From Allobosea sp. (GTDB taxonomy: Bacteria > Pseudomonadota > Alphaproteobacteria > Rhizobiales > Beijerinckiaceae): a stretch of 64,000 bases of DNA. The stretch covers positions 62,001 through 126,000 of the forward strand of contig JAAEQB010000009.1 of the NCBI GenBank assembly GCA_024231975.1, in the 5' to 3' direction. The position numbers were made by a program, and so were the translations under genes. Shown one piece after another: positions 15,495-23,952 of the stretch. Position 1 is the first letter of the stretch. Every line of letters begins with the position of its first letter. Under the pieces are notes generated by a model. The model worked only from the letters and a program-made list of their open reading frames with translations. It did not search any database and was not told the DNA's origin.

Positions 15495-16811
15495 GTGCAG
15501 ACGCACATTACGACGACGCCCTTTGGGCGGCGGCCGATGACGCTCGGCCAGATTTCAAGTCAGATGGCCGCAAAGGCGACGAAGCCTGATGCCGTCGTAC
15601 ACAAGTGGCACGTCTTCAACGACGTTCGCGTGGCGAGGGAGCTTCTCGGCGCCACGGATCGCTCGCTCGCGATCCTGAGCGCGCTGCTGACGTTCCATCC
15701 GGAAACCGCGCTCACCGGTGACGCGGAGCTCGTCGTCTGGCCGTCGAACGAGCAGCTGATCGCCCGCGCGAACGGCATGCCGGCGACGACGCTGCGGCGG
15801 CACATCGCGGTGCTCGTCGAGTGCGGCTTGATCATTCGCCGCGACAGTCCGAACGGCAAGCGCTTCGCCCGGAAGGGCAGAGGAGGGGAGATCGAGCAGG
15901 CCTATGGCTTCGACCTCTCGCCGATCGTCGCGCGGGCTGAGGAGTTTAAGGGCCTGGCCGAAGCGGTGCAGGCAGAGAAGAAGGCCTTTCGCGTAGCCAA
16001 GGAGCGGCTCACGCTGCTTCGGCGGGACATCGTCAAGATGATCGACGCCGGCATCGAGGAGCGCGTTCCGGGCAACTGGGGCAGGGTGCAGCAGACCTAC
16101 CAGGAGATCATCGGGCGGCTTCCTCGCACGGCTCCTCGGCAGCTTGTGGAAGCGATCGGTCTCGATCTCCAGGATCTCTGCACGCAGATCCGTGACGTGC
16201 TGGAATCATTCACTAAAGCTCAGAATCCGGATGCCAATGAGTCCCATTCTGGTTGCCACATACAGAATTCAAAACCAGATCCTCTAACTGAATCTGAATG
16301 CGGCTTTTCGACAAGAGAGGAAGCGGCCGCCATCGTCGCGGAAACCGACAACATTCGGAGCCTGCCAAAGCGCGAGCTGCCTCTGGGGATCGTGCTCGAT
16401 GCCTGCCCGAACCTGCGGGAGCTGGCGCAGAGCGGAGAGATCCGACACTGGCGCGATTTCCTGGCGGCCGCGGAGCTTGCCCGACCGTCGCTCGGGATCA
16501 GCTCCAGCGCCTGGCGCGAAGCGCGAGAGGTCATGGGTGAGCAGCACGCGGCGATCACGCTGGCGGCGATCTATCAGCGCGCCGAGCAGATCAACAGCGC
16601 TGGCGGTTATCTGCGCAGCCTGACCGACAGAGCGAAGGAGGACAAATTCTCGACCTGGCCGATGGTCATGGCGCTGCTGCGAGCGCGGCTTGATGCGCAA
16701 AAGCCGACGGGCGCCGAAGAAGGGCCGGCTGAGGACGATACCTCAGATGCGAAGCCCCGCATCCAAGCCTCCGCGTCGCTGCTGAAGAGGCTGCAGAAGC
16801 CGCGGCCGTGA
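15495..16811 (+). CDS. repC: Plasmid replication initiator RepC
   Basis: 438 aa. RepC starts replication from an origin inside its own gene. The N-terminal half has the RepC signature (HKWHVFNDVRVARELLGATDRSLAILSALLTFHP, then VVWPSNEQLIARANGMPATTLRRHIAVLVECGLI, a winged helix). The C-terminal half continues with RHWRDFLAAAELARPSLGISSSAW and GGYLRSLTDRA, as in other RepC proteins. Length is typical. Expression is controlled by the antisense RNA 100 bp upstream. Confidence 0.96.
   Translation: MQTHITTTPFGRRPMTLGQISSQMAAKATKPDAVVHKWHVFNDVRVARELLGATDRSLAILSALLTFHPETALTGDAELVVWPSNEQLIARANGMPATTLRRHIAVLVECGLIIRRDSPNGKRFARKGRGGEIEQAYGFDLSPIVARAEEFKGLAEAVQAEKKAFRVAKERLTLLRRDIVKMIDAGIEERVPGNWGRVQQTYQEIIGRLPRTAPRQLVEAIGLDLQDLCTQIRDVLESFTKAQNPDANESHSGCHIQNSKPDPLTESECGFSTREEAAAIVAETDNIRSLPKRELPLGIVLDACPNLRELAQSGEIRHWRDFLAAAELARPSLGISSSAWREAREVMGEQHAAITLAAIYQRAEQINSAGGYLRSLTDRAKEDKFSTWPMVMALLRARLDAQKPTGAEEGPAEDDTSDAKPRIQASASLLKRLQKPRP
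16205..16315. other. oriV: Candidate oriV (AT-rich stretch within repC)
   Basis: Codons 238-274 of repC are strikingly AT-richer than the rest of the gene (for example ACATACAGAATTCAAAACC). RepABC origins are known to sit in an AT-rich region in the middle of repC. No iteron array was recognised, which is also normal for this family. Confidence 0.6.
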
Positions 16812-16822
16812 TGAGGACCAGG

Positions 16823-17794
16823 TTACCCTTGAGCGGCGGCCGTGGTGGAATTGCCGTCACCGGTGATCAGACCGGAGCGGCGGCCGCGGTCGATCAGGTT
16901 CTTCACGGAGGAGGGCGACCATTTCGAGCCGCCGCGCGGTGTCCGCTCGTGCAATCGTTCGAGCTGGCTCGCGATCTCGCGCAGTGTCAGATTTGGGTTC
17001 GAGACGTGGATGCCGGCCACCAGCGTGACGAGGCGGTCCTCGGGGAGCCGCGGCGGCGATTTCCGCAGGAGCGCCCTATCGGCCATGTGCTCGCCCACCA
17101 GCCAATTGACGGCCCGGCGCAAGCGCTCCGGTGTCCAGTCGAAGCCGCGCTGCTTCAGCACCCGGGCGATGTCGTCCCAGCTATGGTCCGGCCGCATCCG
17201 TCTGACGATCGGAAGCCATTGGCTCGCCGTCGCCTGGACACGATCGCCATAGGCCGCCTTCTGGGCCGCGGTCATCTTCGCCAACATCTCCGGTCGGCGT
17301 TCGCGAATTCCAGGATTACCGGGAAGCCGGCCTTTGGATTTCGCGGCCTTGATGCCGGCTTTGGTCCGCTCGGAGATCAGCGCGCGCTCGAGCTGCGCCA
17401 CGGCGCCGAGGACCTGCAGCGAGAACATGCCTTGCGGCGTCGTCGTATCGATGGGATCGCGCAGCGAGCGAAAATGCGCGCTCTTCGCCGTCAGATCCTC
17501 GATCACGTCAAGCAAATGGCTGACCGAGCGCGCCAGGCGGTCGAGACGCACGACGATGAGCGTGTCGCCGGCGCCGATCTCCCGCAGCAGCTTCGTCAAG
17601 GCCGGGCGCGCGCGCGACGCGCCGGAACCATGCTCCTGGACGATCAGGTCGCAGTCGGCCGAGCGCAGCGCGATCTCCTGCGCTTCCGTCGACTGCTCGT
17701 CGGTCGAGACGCGCGCATAGCCGATCAGGCGACCCTGTGGTCGACGGGAAGCTCGATTTTGGGTGTCGCTGTCGCTTTCCCTTCCCAATTTCAA
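16823..17794 (-). CDS. Serine recombinase (resolvase/invertase) whose 5' end lies in a transposon end
   Basis: 323 aa. The catalytic serine is S30 in GYARVSTDEQ, followed by DRLARSVSHL and an RTKAGIKAAKSKGR hinge. The C-terminal 170 residues carry two predicted HTH segments (DHSWDDIARVLKQRGF; NLTLREIASQLERL), longer than simple resolvases. The only starts upstream of the catalytic domain are TTG codons (17794, 17788) inside the left terminal repeat of the tni transposon, so residues 1-9 are transposon-encoded and the native 5' end and upstream DNA have been replaced. It may be expressed from the transposon or be inactive. Confidence 0.88.
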   Translation of the reverse strand: MKLGRESDSDTQNRASRRPQGRLIGYARVSTDEQSTEAQEIALRSADCDLIVQEHGSGASRARPALTKLLREIGAGDTLIVVRLDRLARSVSHLLDVIEDLTAKSAHFRSLRDPIDTTTPQGMFSLQVLGAVAQLERALISERTKAGIKAAKSKGRLPGNPGIRERRPEMLAKMTAAQKAAYGDRVQATASQWLPIVRRMRPDHSWDDIARVLKQRGFDWTPERLRRAVNWLVGEHMADRALLRKSPPRLPEDRLVTLVAGIHVSNPNLTLREIASQLERLHERTPRGGSKWSPSSVKNLIDRGRRSGLITGDGNSTTAAAQG

Positions 17795-17796
17795 TT
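17770..17796 (+). repeat. Left terminal inverted repeat of the tni transposon
   Basis: It begins TGTCGCTTTCCCTTCCCAAT and continues TTCAATT. It differs from the inverted right end at two positions (C for G and A for G). It overlaps the first codons of the serine recombinase on the other strand. Confidence 0.88.
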
Positions 17797-17823
17797 TGAA
17801 CCGCTTAAGGGGACGGCGACGTC

Positions 17824-17847
17824 TTGCGTTCCCTTTTTGATTTCATG
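17824..17847 (+). repeat. Left subterminal transposase-binding repeat
   Basis: The stretch around GCGTTCCCTTTTTGATTTC repeats the terminal-repeat core (TTTCCCTT...GATTTC) in the same orientation, 54 bp inside the left end. Confidence 0.65.
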
Positions 17848-17886
17848 CTCTTCCGCCCAAGGATATGATCTCGTTGCGCTTTCTAC

Positions 17887-19029
17887 TCAGAGTCCGGCGG
17901 CTTTAGTGAGGTTCACGCGGAACCGATCGCGCCGGCGCTGATACCGGCGGGTCATTTCGACAGAGGCATGGCCGAGCTGCTTTTGGACATAGCGTTCGTC
18001 GACTTCGGCGGAGGAGGCGAGACCGGCGCGCAGGGAGTGCCCTGCGAATTTTGATTCCCGTTCGCGCTCGGGCAGATCCGCGCGAACGCCGGCCGCCAGC
18101 GCCGCGCGCTTGACTAGGCGCGCGACCTGGCCGGGAGTCAGCCGATCGGCGCCGACCTCCTTGCCTTCGCCGGTGACACGCCGGAACAGGGGGCCGTGGG
18201 CGATCCGGGCGAGCTTGAGCCAGGTCTGCAGCGCTACGACCGGGCAGGTGGCGTCAGCTGAGCCGCGACCGATCTCGATATCACGCCATCCAGTCTTGCC
18301 GGTCAGCGTCACGAGCAGGCCCTTGTCGAGGATCTCGACCCAACCGCGTCCATCCTTCGTGTCGTCGCGATGGAGATCCAGGCCGACGATCTCCGAGCGC
18401 CGCAGGCCGCCGGCGAATCCGAGCAGAAGCATGGCGCGATCCCGGAGGCCGCGGAGTGTGCCGCGATTGAGCGTCTCGAGCATGGCAACGACGTCGTCGC
18501 CCAGCACGGCTTCCTTCCGGCGCGGCGGTGCGCCATGGGTATTGCGGATGCCGGCCATCACTGTGGCGATGTGGCGGTCCTTGCGATCGAGCGGCGTGCC
18601 GCGCTGGGTGTAGTGCCAGCTCAACGCCGATAGACGCCGCTCAATCGTGGCTACGGAATTTGCTTTGCCGCCCGCGATCGCCGCGCCAGTGGCGCAGGCG
18701 GTTATGTAGATCCCGACCACCTGCGGCGAGGGCGGAGCGACTTCGAGGCCTTGGCGCCGACACCAGCTGCAGAAATGCGTCCAGTCGCTCGCATAGGCTC
18801 TGCGTGTGTTCTGCGAACTGGCGGCCTCGGCATAGCCACGGGCCCGGCCGGCCAGCCGTTCCAGATGCGCCGGCACACTGGCGGTGTCGGATGGGAGCGG
18901 GGAGGGGAGGTTGCCGGTCTCGGCCGAAGCTGCGCCGGCGGCGCGATCGACACCTGCCGCCGGGCTCTCAGGCGGCGCGGAGCTCTCCGAAGCGCGATTT
19001 TCGGGGTTTTGAACGTCGAATCCAGCCAT
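17887..19029 (-). CDS. Tyrosine recombinase / integrase
   Basis: 380 aa. The N-terminal SAM-like core-binding domain (RRAYASDWTHFCSWCRRQGLE) is followed by the catalytic domain: Arg in GGLRRSEIVGLDL, HSLRAGLAS (H-x-x-R), LGHASVEMTRRYQRR with the nucleophilic Tyr. The first 60 residues are Pro/Ala-rich and probably disordered. It is the cargo gene nearest the left transposon end and reads toward it. It could resolve cointegrates or integrate a circular element; DUF1403 and ScpB-type genes diverge from it and often accompany it on plasmids. Confidence 0.93.
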   Translation of the reverse strand: MAGFDVQNPENRASESSAPPESPAAGVDRAAGAASAETGNLPSPLPSDTASVPAHLERLAGRARGYAEAASSQNTRRAYASDWTHFCSWCRRQGLEVAPPSPQVVGIYITACATGAAIAGGKANSVATIERRLSALSWHYTQRGTPLDRKDRHIATVMAGIRNTHGAPPRRKEAVLGDDVVAMLETLNRGTLRGLRDRAMLLLGFAGGLRRSEIVGLDLHRDDTKDGRGWVEILDKGLLVTLTGKTGWRDIEIGRGSADATCPVVALQTWLKLARIAHGPLFRRVTGEGKEVGADRLTPGQVARLVKRAALAAGVRADLPERERESKFAGHSLRAGLASSAEVDERYVQKQLGHASVEMTRRYQRRRDRFRVNLTKAAGL

Positions 19030-19052
19030 TCTCTACATAAAGAGCAAAACGC

Positions 19053-19073
19053 GTGATAATGGAACGTTATCAC
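19053..19073. promoter_or_regulatory. Operator-like dyad between integrase and DUF1403 gene
   Basis: GTGATAA (19053-19059) and TTATCAC (19067-19073) form a perfect 7-bp inverted repeat with a 7-bp spacer, 24 bp upstream of the integrase start. A similar A-rich string recurs on either side (CATAAAGAGCAAA, 19036 region; CATAAAGCGCAAA, 19122 region), so the divergent region may hold a regulator or recombinase core site. Confidence 0.55.
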
Positions 19074-19155
19074 ACGTTTTTGTAACTTCACAAGGCGTGC
19101 GCTTTTTGTCCATATAGTTGGCATAAAGCGCAAAGCTTCTCTATCTTCCAGAACG

Positions 19156-20106
19156 ATGCGCGCTCCAGATTCGACGCCCGTTCAAACCTATGAGCCACCC
19201 GCCGTGCCCGGCTGGGCGGTCCCGCGCGGGCCGGTGACGAGCGACGTCGAGGCCGCCTTCCTGGCTGGTGCTGCGTTGAATTCGCTCGACAATCTTGTGC
19301 GCTCCGATCCGCTCTGGATCGGCGCGTGGCGCCAGCGGCTCGCCCTCAAATGTGCAGCCGCGGCCGTCGCGCTGGCCGGACGGACCGAGACCGAAGCGCA
19401 GTTGCGCGACGCCTGGCATCTGCGGCAGCCGGGAGCCGAGCCCGGGCCCGCCGGCAACATCTTCGCGGCCTGGCGTCGGATGGCTGCGCGGTCGACTGTC
19501 GTCGATGCGGCGGCGCTGCGTGCGGCCGTCGATCTGCTCGGCCTGCGCTGGAGCGAGGATCTCGCGGCGTTGCCGGAACGTCTCGACGACATCGTCCGGA
19601 CAGGCCGGCCGGCGCCGCTGGTCGCCGCGGCGATCGTCACAGAGGTTCAGCGCTGCCGGCCGGAGGCGAGCCTCCTCGGCTGGTGGCTCGCCGACCAGGC
19701 CCTGGCGCGCCGGATGCGCTGGCCGGTGGCGGTGCCGCTGCTGGCAATGCAGGCGCGCGGTTCTGCCTTCCGAAGCCTGAGCGATCGCGGCCGGATTCGT
19801 CCGGGAGGGGAGGGGTTCGAGCGGGCGAGCTGCGTCGCGCTCGCGCTGGCGGCGACCGAGGCCTGCCGGATCGCCGGCGACATTGCGCCGCGCGCGGCGC
19901 GGCTGATCGAGGTCGCGCCGAAGTTGCGCGCCAAAGGAGCAGGGGAGGTGATCCAGTTTCTGCTCGACGACGACGCGATCTCTGGCACGTTACAGACGAA
20001 AAGCCTGACGCGTTGGGGTTCACGCCGGTTGTTTGAGCGGCTGACCGCGCTTGGCGCTGTACGTGAGCTGTCTGGCCGTGCCAGCTTCCGGCTCTACGGG
20101 CTCTGA
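19156..20106 (+). CDS. DUF1403 family protein
   Basis: 316 aa, helical and Ala/Arg-rich. It matches the plasmid family I know as DUF1403 by its ordered features: WAVPRGPVTSDVEAAFLAGAALNSLDNLV near the start, IGAWRQRLALKCAAAAV, LRDAWHLRQPGAEPGPAG, and a C-terminal GSRRLFERLTALGAVRELSGRASFRLYGL, which looks like a winged helix. Molecular function is unknown. Two bases separate it from the ScpB-like gene, so they form one unit. Confidence 0.85.
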   Translation: MRAPDSTPVQTYEPPAVPGWAVPRGPVTSDVEAAFLAGAALNSLDNLVRSDPLWIGAWRQRLALKCAAAAVALAGRTETEAQLRDAWHLRQPGAEPGPAGNIFAAWRRMAARSTVVDAAALRAAVDLLGLRWSEDLAALPERLDDIVRTGRPAPLVAAAIVTEVQRCRPEASLLGWWLADQALARRMRWPVAVPLLAMQARGSAFRSLSDRGRIRPGGEGFERASCVALALAATEACRIAGDIAPRAARLIEVAPKLRAKGAGEVIQFLLDDDAISGTLQTKSLTRWGSRRLFERLTALGAVRELSGRASFRLYGL

Positions 20107-20108
20107 CC

Positions 20109-20810
20109 ATGGCGCGGTCGACCCAGACCGAAGAGCTGTTCGATGTCGAGCTCGCCGACCTGCCGCCAGACATGCGCTGGCGCGAATGGATGGGCCGGGT
20201 CGAGGCGGTGATCTTCGCCTCGCCCAAGCCGGTCGGCCGTGAAACCCTGGCCCGGGTCGTCGGGCGCGACTGCAGCCTCGACCTGCTGATGGCCGATATC
20301 CGTGACGAATTGCGCGGACGCCCCTACGACCTCGTTTCGGTCGCCGGCGGCTGGCAGCATCGGACCAAGAAGAGGTTTGCGGTCGCGATCCGCACCGCGA
20401 CCGGGCTCGGCACGTCCGACCGAAAGGCGTTGTCGCAAGCTGAGAGCCTGGTGCTGCTGTGCATCGGCTATTTCCAGCCGATCACCCGCGCCGAGCTCGG
20501 CGCCGTGTTCGGCAAGGAGATCAGCCGCGATACCATCGGCCATCTGCGCAAGCTCGGTTTCATCGCGGCCGGGCCGCGCAGCCCGCTGCCGGGGGCACCT
20601 TACACCTATGTGACGACGCCGGCCTTTCTGTCGGAATTCGGGTTCGAGACCCTGCGCGATCTGCCGGATTTCGAGAAGCTCGAGGATGCTGGACTGCTCA
20701 GCAAAGACAGGCTGCTCGCCGGAGAGCTCATGCCGTCTTTCTCAGGAGAAGAGCCGGTCGAACGCGAGCCTGATGACGATCTGAGAGAGGCTTCTGTCGA
20801 CGAAGACTGA
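20109..20810 (+). CDS. ScpB-like protein
   Basis: 233 aa. Two tandem winged-helix units are visible: MGRVEAVIFASPKPVGRETLARVVG (typical ScpB opening) and SLVLLCIGYFQPITRAELGAVFGKEISRDTIGHLRKLGFI, followed by PYTYVTTPAFLSEFGFETLRDLP, the ScpB hallmark TT-FL--FGL. ScpB normally links the SMC kleisin complex for chromosome condensation; plasmid versions coupled to DUF1403 have no assigned role. An acidic C-terminal tail (EPDDDLREASVDED) is present. Confidence 0.9.
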   Translation: MARSTQTEELFDVELADLPPDMRWREWMGRVEAVIFASPKPVGRETLARVVGRDCSLDLLMADIRDELRGRPYDLVSVAGGWQHRTKKRFAVAIRTATGLGTSDRKALSQAESLVLLCIGYFQPITRAELGAVFGKEISRDTIGHLRKLGFIAAGPRSPLPGAPYTYVTTPAFLSEFGFETLRDLPDFEKLEDAGLLSKDRLLAGELMPSFSGEEPVEREPDDDLREASVDED

Positions 20811-20944
20811 GCCGGGGAGCGAAATAGACCAACGCGCACCTCGAGCCGGTACCGTTGAAAACGTCGGGGTTGCTGCGGGTATGAAGTTCTGATTCAGCCG
20901 CTTCTGGATGGAGGGCAGCGCGATGATGAGCGAGCGAACTCAAT

Positions 20945-22300
20945 TCAACCAGCTGGCGCGGGCCAGCGCCTGTGAAGGTCGTCGATGACGATGGTGTGCG
21001 AATGGTGCCGGCCATGCTCCACCAGATGAGGGTGGTCACGGGGTAGCTCGGGATGCTTGTGCTCTGCTGCGTCCGCAGTCCCCGCAGGCCAGAGCCAAAC
21101 GGCGGCCGCTGTCGCGGCCAACGTCGCCAAGCAGAACAACCCCGCCAGCGTTGCCAGGGGCAGGCTGGCCCCGAGCCAGCCGGCAAGCGGATAGGTGATC
21201 AGCCAACAAGCATGCGACAGCGCGAACTGCGCGGCGAACACGGCGGGACGATCTTCGGCATGTGCGGATCTGCGCAGAAGACGGCCGGACGGGGTCTGCG
21301 TCGCCGAGTAGCCGATGCCGAGCAAAGCCCAGGTCAGGAGCAGTGTCAGCCAACCGGCTGGGGTCGCCGCGGGTGCGAATGCCCAGCCCTCGGCCAGTAG
21401 CAGGGCGGAAAACCCGCCGAGGACGACGGCCAGCAGACTTGCGGCAGTCAGCATCACTTTCCGGTCTGCGACGCGCTCCAGGATGCGCGGCAGCGTCAGG
21501 GCCGACAGCATCGAGCCGCCGCCAAAGCAGGCCAGGGCCAATGCCACGGCATTGTCGTCGTAGCCGAGCCGCCCCTTCACGATGACGACGGTGTTGACGA
21601 TCACGAGCGCGCCGCCCATCGCGACAGCCATGTTCAAGGCAAGTAGCCCCCGCAGGCGTGGCGTTGCCAGGTAGATTCGCATTCCGTGTGTCGTCTTGTC
21701 ATAGATGCCGCCTTCGCGAGGCTTGGCCGGAGACACGGGGAGCGTGACGGAAAGCACCAGCGCGGCCGAGACCAGGAAGCCGACGACTGTTCCGGCGAAG
21801 AGCCAATGAAAATTGATGAGTGTGAGCAGGGCAGCGGCGAGCATCGGGCTGACGATGCTCTCAAGGTCATAGGCCAGCCGCGAGAGGGACAAGGCGCTGG
21901 TGTAGTCGTCCTCTTTCGGCAGCAAATCCGGGATCGTTGCCTGAAAGGTCGGCGTGAACGCGGCCGAGGCTGACTGCAATAGGAAGACAGCCAGATAGAC
22001 CTGCCAGACCTCGGAAATGAAGGGAAGCATCAGTGCAATCGCCGCGCGCACCAGGTCCATCGCGATCAGGAAAGCCCGCCGCGGCAGCTGCGCCGAAAAG
22101 GCGCCCACGATGGGAGCCACCGTGACATAGGCGATCATCTTGATCGCCAGCGCCGTCCCCAGAACCGCTCCGGCGCGCGCTCCGGCGATGTCGTAGGCGA
22201 GCAGCCCGAGCGCGACTGTGAGAAGGCCGGTCCCCACAAGGGCGATGATCTGGGCAGTGAAGAGGCGTCCATAGACGCGGTTCGACAGGACCTTGAGCAT
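20945..22300 (-). CDS. MFS metal exporter with His-rich tail (NreB-like)
   Basis: 451 aa with about twelve hydrophobic segments of the major facilitator fold. The last 45 residues are cytoplasmic and hold nine histidines (HKHPELPRDHPHLVEHG, then RHHSH), the kind of tail found on NreB nickel exporters. It follows the CsoR/RcnR-type repressor by 9 bp and is presumably induced by the metal that repressor senses. Nickel or cobalt is the likely substrate by analogy; the sequence alone does not exclude others. Confidence 0.82.
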   Translation of the reverse strand: MLKVLSNRVYGRLFTAQIIALVGTGLLTVALGLLAYDIAGARAGAVLGTALAIKMIAYVTVAPIVGAFSAQLPRRAFLIAMDLVRAAIALMLPFISEVWQVYLAVFLLQSASAAFTPTFQATIPDLLPKEDDYTSALSLSRLAYDLESIVSPMLAAALLTLINFHWLFAGTVVGFLVSAALVLSVTLPVSPAKPREGGIYDKTTHGMRIYLATPRLRGLLALNMAVAMGGALVIVNTVVIVKGRLGYDDNAVALALACFGGGSMLSALTLPRILERVADRKVMLTAASLLAVVLGGFSALLLAEGWAFAPAATPAGWLTLLLTWALLGIGYSATQTPSGRLLRRSAHAEDRPAVFAAQFALSHACWLITYPLAGWLGASLPLATLAGLFCLATLAATAAAVWLWPAGTADAAEHKHPELPRDHPHLVEHGRHHSHTIVIDDLHRRWPAPAG

Positions 22301-22309
22301 TTCTCGGCC

Positions 22310-22588
22310 TCAGAGGAATTTACTGATCAGCTTGAACTCGTCGATCGGCCGGCGCTGCTCGGGCGGGAGCTCGCCGACGACTTCGTCCAGGCAATGGTCG
22401 AGATGGTCCTGGACCAGTGTTCGCTTTGCCTGCGCAATTGCGCTTTCGACCGCCTGCAACTGCGTGGCGATGTCGAGGCAGGAACGCCCGGTTTCGATCA
22501 TCTCGATAACCTTGGCGAGGTGTCCGCCAGCTCGCTTTAGACGCTTGGCGATGGCGGGGTGGCTGGCGTGGCGGTGGGGCTCCGGCAT
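22310..22588 (-). CDS. CsoR/RcnR-family metal-sensing repressor
   Basis: 92 aa, all-helical DUF156 fold. Start 22588 gives MPEPHRHASHPAIAKRLKRAGGHL. Candidate ligands are C37, H62 and C66, spaced as in the Cys-His-Cys set of CsoR, plus N-terminal His5/His7/His10 as in RcnR-type sensors, so the metal cannot be assigned with certainty. A GC-tract operator lies immediately upstream. It forms an operon with the His-tailed exporter. Confidence 0.9.
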   Translation of the reverse strand: MPEPHRHASHPAIAKRLKRAGGHLAKVIEMIETGRSCLDIATQLQAVESAIAQAKRTLVQDHLDHCLDEVVGELPPEQRRPIDEFKLISKFL

Positions 22589-22896
22589 TCGCTTCCTATA
22601 TCCCCCTCGGGGGGATATGGATAGCCGGGGTCTTTGCGCAACGCGACGTCCGTAGAGTGCTCTGACATCGGCTTCCGGAGCGACGGCGAGCGTTGAACAA
22701 TTGGCAGGTCCCACTCCAGCGCTGCTGATATCGCTTCGTGCTCAGTCCTGCGATCCGCGACAACGGATCTGCTGTTGGCCGTACAATATTCTGCATACCA
22801 GCGGATGGTGGTTTCGCCGGCGGCAATACCTGAGGAGATCTCTATCCACGCATCGGCAATGGCGTCGTCTCCCATAGCGCCATCTGCCTCGCTCAC
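22537..22896 (-). CDS. Possible small gene after the ATP-grasp gene
   Basis: A GTG at 22896 overlaps the ATP-grasp stop (GTGA), and the first 65 residues (SEADGAMGDDAIADAWIEIS, GETTIRWYAEYC) look protein-like. The frame then runs into the repressor's operator and 5' end and becomes Ser/Pro-rich, so the real product, if any, may be decayed or shorter. Up to 119 aa; function unknown. Confidence 0.35.
   Translation of the reverse strand: MSEADGAMGDDAIADAWIEISSGIAAGETTIRWYAEYCTANSRSVVADRRTEHEAISAALEWDLPIVQRSPSLRKPMSEHSTDVALRKDPGYPYPPEGDIGSECRSPTATPATPPSPSV
22597..22619. promoter_or_regulatory. CsoR/RcnR-type operator
   Basis: The near-perfect palindrome ATATCCCCCTCGGGGGGATA lies 9 bp before the repressor start. 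A run of C/G flanked by AT is the site type bound by CsoR, RcnR and FrmR, so autorepression of the repressor-exporter operon is expected. Confidence 0.8.
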
Positions 22897-23948
22897 CGAT
22901 GGTCGGACCTCAATCGTGCGGCCACGAGCCTCGCAATGGCCGCCGGCGCCTCGTCTGGTATGGCGAAGACCGAGCTGACATTGATCTCGCAGAGCACGTA
23001 GGTGTCATCGCCCGTGGCCGTGTGCGGCCCATAGAGGAAGTCCGCATCCCAGATGATGGGCAGGGAGGCTGCGTCGAGACCAAGGACCTCCATCATCTGA
23101 GGCGTCCATTCCGCCTCCATCATCGACCGCAGCTTCTGAAACGGCTCGGCCTCCGCCCCATGCATGATCCGAGGGCCAGGCTGCGCCGCTTCCGAATCCG
23201 GCCCTTCGGGCGGCGGCGGAACGAGCGCCTTGATGAGTTGATGGCCGAAGCCGACGACCTTATCCGAGCCCATGTAGCAGCGGATCATGCCATCCGGCAG
23301 ACGAGGCTGAAATGGCTGATCGACGATGCAGCCACCGGCCGCGAAATAGGCTTCGCAACGCGCCATGAAGTCCGGGAGGGCGAGTTCTTCCGGCATGCTC
23401 CCCCGTTGCGCATGCAACACCTGCACGCGCTCAGAGCCCTCCGCTCCGCCGATCAGCTCGACCTTCCAGACACCCTGGCCACCATTGCCGCGGTTCTGCT
23501 TGAGCACGCGCGGTCCCGCCGTCCTCAAGCGCGCCGGAAACTCCTCTCCGAAGGACGCTGCGGATCGATAGAGATGCGTATCGGTGCCCCATCCGAGATG
23601 CTTCGTGCGGTGCAGGACCTCTTTCACCCCCATCTTGAGGATGGTGTCGGGATGGGCGCTGACCCAAGGCCCGCGGGCCGCGACTTCGCGAAGCAAGGCA
23701 TCGAGTTGATGCCGCGTCTTGCCCGCGTGCAACGGGTCGACCCAGACAAGGACCCCGTCCGCGGCCAGGAGCTGATCACGAACTTCATCCGAGAAGGCCT
23801 CGTCATAAACGGCGGGTTCGGCATCGATGCCGATGGCGCTTAACTCTTCGAAGATGCGATGGAAGCGGTTGTTCCGCAGTGTCGCGGTGCTTCTCGCTTC
23901 CCTATCGCCTCGCCAAACTATGGCGACCTTGGGCTTTGCAGTCGCCAT
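22893..23948 (-). CDS. ATP-grasp-fold enzyme of the chromate-linked operon
   Basis: 351 aa from ATG 23948. The glycine-rich nucleotide loop VLKQNRGNGGQGVWKVEL and the C-terminal metal-binding triad in YVLCEINVSSVFAIPDEAP are the ATP-grasp signature, similar in layout to glutathione synthetase-type ligases and to the uncharacterised Cj0069-type family. These enzymes join a carboxylate to an amine or thiol through an acyl phosphate. Substrate unknown. It lies 4 bp downstream of a small exported protein, in an operon led by an SOD fusion and a ChrB-like protein, which suggests a role in oxidative or metal stress, perhaps making or modifying a thiol or peptide. Confidence 0.72.
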   Translation of the reverse strand: MATAKPKVAIVWRGDREARSTATLRNNRFHRIFEELSAIGIDAEPAVYDEAFSDEVRDQLLAADGVLVWVDPLHAGKTRHQLDALLREVAARGPWVSAHPDTILKMGVKEVLHRTKHLGWGTDTHLYRSAASFGEEFPARLRTAGPRVLKQNRGNGGQGVWKVELIGGAEGSERVQVLHAQRGSMPEELALPDFMARCEAYFAAGGCIVDQPFQPRLPDGMIRCYMGSDKVVGFGHQLIKALVPPPPEGPDSEAAQPGPRIMHGAEAEPFQKLRSMMEAEWTPQMMEVLGLDAASLPIIWDADFLYGPHTATGDDTYVLCEINVSSVFAIPDEAPAAIARLVAARLRSDHR

Positions 23949-23952
23949 GCTT

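Noticed and set aside
20811..20944. Left end of the transposon located just after scpB
   Set aside because: I looked here for the missing DUF1612 5' part and a terminal repeat; neither is present, whereas a near-perfect repeat occurs at 17770.
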